Of a stretch of 20,002 bases of DNA, positions 13,184-18,465 are shown piece by piece. Position numbers and translations under genes: made by a program. The DNA is taken from the IMG/VR virus record IMGVR_UViG_3300009085_000627, positions 1 to 20,002 of that record. One strand, written 5' to 3'. Source of the DNA: a virus. The notes under the pieces are model-generated. The model made no database searches and was not told the origin of the DNA. It saw only the letters and a list, made by a program, of their open reading frames with translations. Numbering within the stretch: position 1 is the stretch's first letter; the number at the start of each line of letters is the position of its first letter.

Positions 13184-13537
13184 TCACTCCTTCCGATCCA
13201 GAACCCGACGCGCCCCAGCGATGACTTCGTTGTAATACCCGTCTGTGTATGGGCCGAACTCTGATTCCACTTGACTGTCTAGGTGGCACGCCTCCATCAG
13301 CAGGTCGGCAAGTGCCGCCTCCAGCTCCTCCACCCTGGCCTTTAGGGTGTCGCGCTCGGCGGTGGCTGCGTCTAGGGCGGCGAGGAGGGACTGGATGTGT
13401 TCTGCCGCCTCACAGTCCTCGCACTCATCGCCGGCATGAGGATTGTACATATCGCCCCTGTACAGTTTGCGCAGATACTCCCGTTCCTTTAGGGCCATAG
13501 CCAACCAAGCCCTTATCGCCTCGATGTCTGCGCTCAC
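13184..13537 (-). CDS. Coiled-coil hypothetical protein (117 aa)
   Basis: A 117-residue protein. Residues about 48-85 (IQSLLAALDAATAERDTLKA, then RVEELEAALADLL) form a clear heptad-repeat coiled coil. Before it is a short acidic CEDCEAAEH cysteine pair. The C-terminal part GYYNEVIAGARRVLDRKE ends in the same AAR-rich style as two downstream-encoded neighbours. The GTG at 13537 overlaps the previous TGA in a GTGA junction, with AAGGAGG seven bases upstream. Such proteins are common fillers of phage early operons, and no function is proposed. Confidence 0.7.
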   Translation of the reverse strand: MSADIEAIRAWLAMALKEREYLRKLYRGDMYNPHAGDECEDCEAAEHIQSLLAALDAATAERDTLKARVEELEAALADLLMEACHLDSQVESEFGPYTDGYYNEVIAGARRVLDRKE

Positions 13538-13728
13538 TCCTGCGCCTCCTTCTCCTTGCGGGCGGCGATGACACGTTGGGCGCGTTCGTTGTCCAACACC
13601 ATCTGCTCTAGCGTGTATGGGCAGACTCGCTTGCTTGGCAGTTCAAGCAGGTCGTATAAGCACCGCCCAGCAGCATAGCGACTTGCTTTCTCGTTCCACT
13701 CACACCCGTCGCATCTCCACTCGCTCAC
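13534..13728 (-). CDS. Small Cys-rich protein (64 aa)
   Basis: A 64-residue protein starting MSEWRCDGCEWNEKASRYAA. Cysteines in RCDGCEW, GRCLYD and KRVCPYT suggest a metal-binding site with four ligands. The C-terminus RAQRVIAARKEKEAQE is similar in style to the ends of both neighbouring genes (AIIAARKGVEAK and AGARRVLDRKE). The GTG start overlaps the preceding stop by 4 bases. Function unknown. Confidence 0.65.
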   Translation of the reverse strand: MSEWRCDGCEWNEKASRYAAGRCLYDLLELPSKRVCPYTLEQMVLDNERAQRVIAARKEKEAQE

Positions 13729-13922
13729 TTAGCTTCGACCCCCTTGCGGGCGGCAATGATGGCGGTGACTGGCGTTGTACCGCAGAACGGACACGGCATC
13801 GGCAACGTGGCTTCGGCGGGCCACGCCGGTCCATAATCACCAACTCCGACCTTGGCTGCGCCGAGAAACTGTTGCCCACACACCACACAGGTCATCACAA
13901 CTGTTCTGTCCTCGAACTCCAT
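13725..13922 (-). CDS. Zinc-ribbon protein (65 aa)
   Basis: A 65-residue protein with two CxxC knuckles, TCVVCGQQF and PCPFCGTTP, spaced about 32 residues apart, the pattern of a zinc ribbon. The ATG at 13922 is chosen over one at 13946 because GGAGGGG lies six bases before it and it overlaps the preceding TGA as TGATG. The C-terminus AIIAARKGVEAK echoes the next gene. A nucleic-acid binding role is likely in general terms. Confidence 0.68.
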   Translation of the reverse strand: MEFEDRTVVMTCVVCGQQFLGAAKVGVGDYGPAWPAEATLPMPCPFCGTTPVTAIIAARKGVEAK

Positions 13923-14329
13923 CACTCGCCCCTCCTTGCCTGCCATTCCCTCTCGTAGCCGAGCAACTCAGCGTGTCGCTCCTTCGTCAGCACATGCAGC
14001 TCCGGCACATGCGGCTCCTTCAGAATCAGCAACGCCGCCTTGCCGTTGTGCTTGGCAATCTCGACGATCTGCAACCAGGCGTTCATCAGCCACTTCGGGA
14101 ATGATTCTCTTGACTTGCACTCCCCGCAGTAGTGCAGGCTGCGGAGGTCGTACCCTGCCTGCGTCGTGTTCGCCACTCGCCCCACCGAGGACACCCAGCC
14201 TGCGTTGCGGACGGCAGGATCAGGGCCGTCGTGATCCATCAGCCACCTGCCGCCTTCGCGTTCGACGTGCTTCCAGACGGAGTTGCGGCGACGCGACTTG
14301 GGCGATTCAGGCTTCGGAACGCTAGGCAT
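13922..14329 (-). CDS. PD-(D/E)XK nuclease-like protein, possible resolvase
   Basis: A 135-residue protein. It shows the nuclease pattern of an early glutamate in WKHVEREGGRWL (E23/E25), then AGYDLRSLHYCGECKSR with D61 and E70-x-K72, and a following helix (WLMNAWLQIVEIAKHNGKAA). This layout resembles archaeal-type Holliday junction resolvases and small phage endonucleases, acting on branched or modified DNA during replication and packaging. The ATG at 14329 overlaps the upstream stop at 14322; longer in-frame sequence lies inside the transglycosylase gene and is not used. The specific activity is inferred from motif spacing only. Confidence 0.6.
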   Translation of the reverse strand: MPSVPKPESPKSRRRNSVWKHVEREGGRWLMDHDGPDPAVRNAGWVSSVGRVANTTQAGYDLRSLHYCGECKSRESFPKWLMNAWLQIVEIAKHNGKAALLILKEPHVPELHVLTKERHAELLGYEREWQARRGE

Positions 14330-15038
14330 GTTGTTGCCCATCCACGACAAACCCCAATGGCAGCGTATGCTTCGTTTGTTGGCGAGTGTTGGCGGCTTGC
14401 CACAGTAAAGCGCGGATATTGTGTCGCAACATCTCATCCCGCGTAAAGAATAGGTTCTTGTCTCGCGCCCCAACCTCGCCCTTCCTACCGAGCAAGCGAC
14501 CATATCGAGCAGCGACCGTCCAGGTGGTTGAATCAACAGAATACAGTCCCATCAAGCGTGGTTTGAGTGTGCCAACCGCAAAACCGTGAAACCGCCTTAT
14601 GGGATTGTCCGTTGTGGTTCTCTCTACCCACGACTCAAACAAGCCTTGTGGACGCTGGCTAGACAAACTGGAATTGCCGAGGCCGACGTACTCATAATCG
14701 GCAAGACGGTCCAACCATTCGGTGGGTTCGCCAAAGTGATATACGGGCAACGGCGAGAACCCCTTATCCTCAAGTTGTGTTTGGTTCTTCGCGGTCTGCG
14801 TTGGATCATCGCAAACGTCAAGATTGACATAGGCGTCCACGTGAGGGCCGTAGTCTCGTAGACAGGCCGCATACTCCGCTACGGTAATCGTGATCCCGCG
14901 AGTAAATGCGGAGTAGGCCCCGCTGTCGAGCATCACCCCAAAACCCATCGCCAAGGCGTTCTCCAGGGTCTGGCGAAAGTAGTCGCTGCCGTAAGCACAT
15001 AGAATGTGGGTGGCCCCTTCCTCACGCAGCAAGGTCAA
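14322..15038 (-). CDS. DpdA/TGT-like transglycosylase
   Basis: A 238-residue protein related to the tRNA-guanine transglycosylase superfamily, which swaps guanine for a 7-deazaguanine base; DpdA members do so in DNA. The landmarks are LDSGAYSAF (37-45, with D38 at the general-base position), VNLD (71-74), PVYHFGE (98-104), YVGLGN (117-122), RFHGFAVG (149-156) and SVDSTTW (167-173, the expected nucleophile Asp). The C-terminal zinc site of tRNA enzymes is not visible, which favours the shorter phage DpdA-like group. The start is a TTG (15038, or 15032, which is better placed behind GGGGGA), overlapping the queT-like end by 17 bases. Coupling to that transporter supports a salvage route. Whether the target is DNA or tRNA is not decided by the sequence. 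Confidence 0.72.
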   Translation of the reverse strand: MTLLREEGATHILCAYGSDYFRQTLENALAMGFGVMLDSGAYSAFTRGITITVAEYAACLRDYGPHVDAYVNLDVCDDPTQTAKNQTQLEDKGFSPLPVYHFGEPTEWLDRLADYEYVGLGNSSLSSQRPQGLFESWVERTTTDNPIRRFHGFAVGTLKPRLMGLYSVDSTTWTVAARYGRLLGRKGEVGARDKNLFFTRDEMLRHNIRALLWQAANTRQQTKHTLPLGFVVDGQQHA

Positions 15039-15498
15039 TTCCCCCGGCCTGGGTGCTGCGAAGTAGATAATCAGTGACCTTCACCCCCACCAGCATCAGC
15101 GGCAACTCTGCTGCGAACACCGATGCCGCCGAGACTAGCCACGGCAACCCCACAACCCAATGCAGCATCGCGCCCACAGAAACACCCACCCATGCGGCGT
15201 AGACGGTTACGGCAAGCCACGGCATTGCACGGAGCCGATAAGCCAACTCGCCGCCCAAGTAACAGGCTAGAGGCATCAGCAAGAGTTCCCAAACGCCGAT
15301 TTGCGGACTAGCAAGGTTTGCCAGAAACAGTCCTGCGGTCAAGCCTGCGATGTACTTGCGCCCCCTCAACGCGAGAGGCTTTAGTAGTTCTGATGCCCGA
15401 AACTGCAAGATACCAAACGCCCACGGTGCTATCGCCCATGTGACCACCGCATACAATGCAGCAACCAATGCGGCCCGCGTCCAGTCGCGCCTACTCAC
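15022..15498 (-). CDS. queT: QueT-family transporter, 7-deazapurine precursor uptake
   Basis: A 158-residue membrane protein with about five hydrophobic helices. The QueT hallmarks are visible near the N-terminus: ALVAALYAVVTW, then FGILQFRASELL (28-39) and GLFLANLASPQ (56-66), then LACYLGGELAYRLRAMPW. QueT proteins are substrate-binding (S) components of ECF transporters importing queuosine precursors such as preQ0, preQ1 or queuine, and would use the host's energising module. The GTG at 15498, seven bases after GGGGAGGT, is chosen; an upstream open stretch in the same frame is not membrane-like. It overlaps the 34-residue membrane gene by 8 bases and the DpdA-like gene by 17 bases. No preQ1 riboswitch is visible upstream. 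Confidence 0.82.
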   Translation of the reverse strand: MSRRDWTRAALVAALYAVVTWAIAPWAFGILQFRASELLKPLALRGRKYIAGLTAGLFLANLASPQIGVWELLLMPLACYLGGELAYRLRAMPWLAVTVYAAWVGVSVGAMLHWVVGLPWLVSAASVFAAELPLMLVGVKVTDYLLRSTQAGGIDLAA

Positions 15499-15595
15499 GC
15501 TTTCCACCTCCCCACCACTCATGCACCCACAGCCCTGTCGCGACAGACAGGGACAGGACGACGTAGAGGGACAGGAACCACGGCCATTCAGGCAT
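15491..15595 (-). CDS. Tiny membrane protein (34 aa) coupled to queT
   Basis: A 34-residue frame starting MPEWPWFLSLYVVLSLSVAT with the basic-aromatic tail GLWVHEWWGGGKRE. One membrane helix is likely at residues 6-22. The ATG overlaps the preceding regulator stop by 8 bases, and its own TAG overlaps the queT-like GTG, so translation would be coupled on both sides. The tail codons also supply the GGGGAGGT ribosome site of queT. An accessory subunit of the transporter is a reasonable guess. Confidence 0.62.
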   Translation of the reverse strand: MPEWPWFLSLYVVLSLSVATGLWVHEWWGGGKRE

Positions 15596-16031
15596 TTATC
15601 CAGACTCCCCTCTTGGCAAGCTGCGTCGTCGTCACCTTGATCGCCTTCCTCGCTAACTCGCTGTGCTTCCGCACGTTGCGCCAGTCCTGCGGCACCTCGC
15701 CCCGGTAGGCCATCAGCCCCATCTCGTACACCAGCCAGCCCACTCCTGCCAGCGGCGCACCGCCTTGCCTCTCTCCATGTAGCGTTGGAGGCTCCATTTT
15801 CTTCTTCCTGCAACCATCGCCCCTGGGACGCCCCCGCTTCACACCAGCCGTAGCGTTTACCCCTGGCTCCAACTCCCACCCGTAGACATCGTGCAGCAGG
15901 GCGACTTGCCACTCCGTCAGCCGCTTCTTGCCGCGCTCGATGGCAGAGTAGTGGGCGCGGTCAACGGAGAGGGCGTTAGCCACCTGTTGTTGCGTCAGGT
16001 GCTTCTCAGCGCGATAGGCTTGGAGGTTCAT
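15588..16031 (-). CDS. Cro/C1-type regulator with AT-hook
   Basis: A 147-residue protein. The N-terminal XRE helix-turn-helix is clear: YRAEKHLTQQQVANALSVDR with AHYSAIERGKKRLTEWQVAL (about 6-45). It is followed by KRGRPRGDG (about 65-73), an AT-hook core, and an unrecognised C-terminal domain ending in helices (SELARKAIKVTTTQLAKRG). The ATG overlaps the upstream stop in an ATGA junction. A repressor or early-gene regulator is likely. It lies in the middle of the operon and is not divergently arranged, so it is not an obvious lysogeny switch. Confidence 0.78.
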   Translation of the reverse strand: MNLQAYRAEKHLTQQQVANALSVDRAHYSAIERGKKRLTEWQVALLHDVYGWELEPGVNATAGVKRGRPRGDGCRKKKMEPPTLHGERQGGAPLAGVGWLVYEMGLMAYRGEVPQDWRNVRKHSELARKAIKVTTTQLAKRGVWINA

Positions 16032-16552
16032 CCCCGCCGCCTCGTTCCCGCATCGTAGTCGTCGTCAACCTCGACGCCGCGCATACCGCCGCCAATGTCC
16101 TTCATCTCAGCCAGCTCCAACGCCGTCTGCTCCGGCCCCGCGCACCGCACCATCGTCCACTCGTAGCGGATGGCCTCGCCCCCCATGTAGGGCAGCTTCT
16201 TGTGCTTCAGCCGGTGCATCTTCGTCCCGCCGTAGCCGTTGGGGTCGAACACATCTGGTTCCTCGCCCAGGTTGCACCGCCCGATCCTGCCGTCTGCCTG
16301 CCTGCGCCCTAGTTGGCACTTCAGGCATTGCTGTATCTGCCAGACGGCTTGGGCGATGGCTTCAGGGTCTTTGCGGATGTCCTCGTCCGTGATCTCAGGG
16401 AAGTAGCGGCGGGCAATCTCGCGCTCCTCGCTGTGGGGCAGCGAAGTCCAGGGCAGGATGCCGCGAGAACGCTTGTCTGCCATAGCCTGCACTTGGGCGG
16501 TAACGTCGCCTAGAGGTTGCGGGCCTTTGGTGATGCGGTCGGCGGTAATCAC
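16028..16552 (-). CDS. Hypothetical protein with Cys cluster (174 aa)
   Basis: An unrecognised 174-residue protein. The first part (ILPWTSLPHSEEREIARRYF, then PEITDEDIRKDPEAIAQAVW) is helical; the middle has CLKCQLGRRQADGRIGRCN, a C-x2-C-x12-C group that may bind metal; the end is acidic (GVEVDDDYDAGTRRRG). The GTG at 16552 forms a GTGA junction with the preceding gene, which is preferred to a TTG further upstream. Because it directly follows the replication initiator and two small genes, a helicase-loader or replication accessory role is possible, but no Walker motif is present. Confidence 0.65.
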   Translation of the reverse strand: MITADRITKGPQPLGDVTAQVQAMADKRSRGILPWTSLPHSEEREIARRYFPEITDEDIRKDPEAIAQAVWQIQQCLKCQLGRRQADGRIGRCNLGEEPDVFDPNGYGGTKMHRLKHKKLPYMGGEAIRYEWTMVRCAGPEQTALELAEMKDIGGGMRGVEVDDDYDAGTRRRG

Positions 16553-16767
16553 CGCGCACACCCATTGGGCCAACAAGAGTCGTACATGTCACAATTAGGA
16601 CAACATGTGCAAATCGACTCCGCACCCCGCCTATCGTCGGCGGGTAGGGCGGTGATCCGCAGAATTGCCCTCAACATCAAGCCCCACTCATTCAGCGTTA
16701 GCCCGCCATCATCTGCCAACCTAGCTACCGCCGCAATCGCAGCGTCGCGACTAATCATGTCGCTCAC
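16549..16767 (-). CDS. Small protein with Cys-rich tail (72 aa)
   Basis: A 72-residue protein starting MSDMISRDAAIAAVARLADD and ending with a dense cysteine cluster, CTCCPNCDMYDSCWPNGC. The GTG at 16767 follows AGGAGGG by six bases and overlaps the previous TGA. Its start region is nearly identical in DNA and protein to that of the next upstream gene (MSEIVSREAA), indicating duplication of the start module. The tail may bind zinc. Function unknown. Confidence 0.65.
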   Translation of the reverse strand: MSDMISRDAAIAAVARLADDGGLTLNEWGLMLRAILRITALPADDRRGAESICTCCPNCDMYDSCWPNGCAR

Positions 16768-16991
16768 TTCGCACCCTCCTGTCGCTCTAGTGCGGTAAGC
16801 GTGGTCCAAAGTTTGTGCAACGCTGCGCTTGTCCGCAAGGGGAGCGCACAATACACATCGCTTCTCTGGTTTGGGACGTAGACCATAATCATAGTTCCCC
16901 CTTCGGCGGTGAACGCAAACTCGTCCAAGACCTCGCGCACCGCCTCAATCAAACCCCTCGGCGCAGCCTCGCGGCTAACGATCTCGCTCAC
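16764..16991 (-). CDS. Small hypothetical protein (75 aa)
   Basis: A 75-residue protein starting MSEIVSREAAPRGLIEAVRE, with a beta-like middle (FTAEGGTMIMVYVPNQRSDV) and a helical end. The GTG at 16991 overlaps the initiator stop in a GTGA junction, and GAGGG with TGCGAA spacing precedes it exactly as in the downstream paralogous start at 16767. No family recognised. Confidence 0.65.
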   Translation of the reverse strand: MSEIVSREAAPRGLIEAVREVLDEFAFTAEGGTMIMVYVPNQRSDVYCALPLRTSAALHKLWTTLTALERQEGAK

Positions 16992-17920
16992 TTCGCACCC
17001 TCCCTCTCGCGTCTAATCTGCTCAATGCGTTCCTCCATCGTCCACTCCCGCACGACAACGGGCGGCGGGGCGGTGACATGCGATTGCGAGTACGTTGCCC
17101 CGTAGGTGCCCTCCAGAACCCGCGTTACTACGTCCTCGCTCTTGGTTGCCCAGTCAAGAGTAGCTTTCCATCCCCTGTCGTTCTCGCCACGGCAGAAGCG
17201 ATAGTCCGCAATCCGCGCGAAGTACGCCCGCCACCACTCGGCGGTGCGGCCCGCCTCGCGGAGTCTGGCGCGGACTTGATCTAGGCGTTTAGGGGCGAGT
17301 TTCTGGCACTTGGGGAGGGTGTCGCCACAAACCTCGTTCCACAGTTCCAGAACCTCGTTTGGCTTGATGACACCACTAGGGGAGGCGGGGGCAACGTCAG
17401 TTGCCGAAGGGGTTTGACTTATGTTTTCTACGGTATTCGGAGTACGGTATACGGTATACGGTATTCGAGTCTCAATCGAATGCCAATCGAATGCCATTCG
17501 CATTGCATTCGCAAGGCATTCGCATTCCAATGTTGCCGCATCTAGCAGGTCTTTTAGCAGGTGTGTGAGGGGTAGGCCCCGCAGAACCTTGATTGCGCCC
17601 TCCACCTGCTTGCCCGTGCTTGGCGAGTCGTGTTTGAGTCCCTTGACGATTAGAATGACTTGCGCTTTCTCATCGTAGCGAATGAAGTCTGCACTCGAAA
17701 GCGCATCGAATGCCACTCGAAGCCGCTTCGATTGCCATTGAAGGTCGTTCTCAATGTAACAGAGAGGGCAATAGAACAACCCGACCATGTTGCGGTGTGG
17801 CGATGTCATCAGGTAGATCGCGAGGAACCGCATGTCCTCCGTCCACTCGTTGCGGATATCCGTGTCCTGCCAGAAGCGCGGCGTGATGCGGTAATACCGC
17901 CCGGTGGGCTTGTCGTTCAC
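16988..17920 (-). CDS. Phage replication initiator (DnaD/replisome-organiser-like)
   Basis: A 310-residue protein with an N-terminal winged-helix region typical of phage replisome organisers (RYYRITPRFWQDTDIRNEWT, then EDMRFLAIYLMTSPHRNMVG and AFDALSSADFIRYDEKAQVI), a low-complexity linker (about 165-190) and a C-terminal domain with VLELWNEVCGDTLPKCQKL and FCRGENDRGWKATLDWATK. It should bind the origin and recruit the host helicase. Two 11-base iteron arrays and 7-base repeats lie inside the coding sequence, as in the lambda O gene, which strongly supports an initiator role. The start is a GTG overlapping the preceding TGA. Confidence 0.82.
   Translation of the reverse strand: MNDKPTGRYYRITPRFWQDTDIRNEWTEDMRFLAIYLMTSPHRNMVGLFYCPLCYIENDLQWQSKRLRVAFDALSSADFIRYDEKAQVILIVKGLKHDSPSTGKQVEGAIKVLRGLPLTHLLKDLLDAATLECECLANAMRMAFDWHSIETRIPYTVYRTPNTVENISQTPSATDVAPASPSGVIKPNEVLELWNEVCGDTLPKCQKLAPKRLDQVRARLREAGRTAEWWRAYFARIADYRFCRGENDRGWKATLDWATKSEDVVTRVLEGTYGATYSQSHVTAPPPVVVREWTMEERIEQIRREREGAK
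17430..17464. repeat. ACGGTAT 7-base direct repeats beside the iterons
   Basis: ACGGTAT begins at 17430, 17444, 17451 and 17458, the last three in tandem. They adjoin the 11-base iteron array and the AT-richer stretch 17412-17436, so they may be part of the unwinding region or a second protein-binding site of the origin. Confidence 0.6.
17463..17528. repeat. Iteron array 1, probable replication origin
   Basis: Six units with an exact 11-base period: ATTCGAGTCTC (17463), AATCGAATGCC (17474 and 17485, identical), ATTCGCATTGC (17496), ATTCGCAAGGC (17507), ATTCGCATTCC (17518). One helical turn per unit places all sites on the same DNA face. The array lies in the linker-coding part of the initiator gene, as in lambda. 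Confidence 0.72.
17693..17736. repeat. Iteron array 2 in the initiator gene
   Basis: Four units with an 11-base period share the TCGAA core: ACTCGAAAGCG (17693), CATCGAATGCC (17704), ACTCGAAGCCG (17715), CTTCGATTGCC (17726). The unit at 17704 repeats TCGAATGCC of array 1, suggesting one protein binds both arrays, which lie 164 bases apart. Confidence 0.6.
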
Positions 17921-18465
17921 TTTGCCGACCTGTCCAGGTCAGCCTGCAGTTGTGTCCACACTTCCCCCGCACACCTGTACGGATCGTGCCATATCTCGGA
18001 CCCTGTGAAATGAAGTACCTTGTGGCCCGCTTGCGTCAAGAGACGATCTCTGCGCTTGTCGTGCGCCGCCTGTGTCTTCGTCTTCTCGTGAAACTCGTGC
18101 CCGTCACACTCGACCAGCGTTGACACCAATGTCTCAGAGTGGTCGCCGAGGCGAACGAAAGTCACCTGAAAGTCCGCACGGTAATCACCGCCGTCGGTGT
18201 GTACCGCGAACTGCGGCGTCACCTCTACCCACGCACAGCCGGGAGTGTTGCGAACTGTGAATATGCGTTGACTCGCCAGAAGCGCCGCCATTAAGACCTG
18301 TTCGATGGGGGACCTGGCCCCGTCCCCGTCTGGCAACAACTCTTCTAGGCATCGGACCCACGCCGCAACCGTGATCTTCTGTGCTCTAGGGTCGAGAGCA
18401 AGTAACAAATCAACCCACTCCATCTGATCTTCGGTGAAGATGTTATCTAGCGTCTTGTTTGCCAT
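17917..18465 (-). CDS. PD-(D/E)XK endonuclease-like protein (DUF559/Vsr-type)
   Basis: A 182-residue protein. The C-terminal half has the DUF559/Vsr-like nuclease layout: SPIEQVLMAAL (E55), GDYRADFQVTF (D98), LVECDGHEFHEKT (E119, D121), then DKRRDRLLTQAGHKVLHFTG and EIW. The N-terminal 50 residues are not recognised. Vsr enzymes nick at T:G mismatches made by deamination of 5-methylcytosine; DUF559 members occur beside methyltransferases and in mobile elements. Here the gene begins one base inside the end of a C5 methyltransferase gene (TAATG), with AGGAGGA upstream. It may therefore repair, protect or restrict DNA in partnership with the methylase. The zinc-binding residues of true Vsr are not evident, so restriction or generic nuclease activity is equally possible. 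Confidence 0.75.
   Translation of the reverse strand: MANKTLDNIFTEDQMEWVDLLLALDPRAQKITVAAWVRCLEELLPDGDGARSPIEQVLMAALLASQRIFTVRNTPGCAWVEVTPQFAVHTDGGDYRADFQVTFVRLGDHSETLVSTLVECDGHEFHEKTKTQAAHDKRRDRLLTQAGHKVLHFTGSEIWHDPYRCAGEVWTQLQADLDRSAK

Noticed and set aside
15022-15595. preQ1 riboswitch ahead of the queT-like gene
   Set aside because: QueT genes are often controlled by one, but here the upstream bases are coding for a small membrane protein, and I see no matching hairpin and A-rich tail.
15499-15912. N-terminal extension of the queT-like gene by 138 codons
   Set aside because: The extra sequence is non-membrane, Arg/Gly/Ala-rich and lies within the XRE gene in another frame. The GTG at 15498 has an excellent ribosome site, and the protein then matches QueT length.
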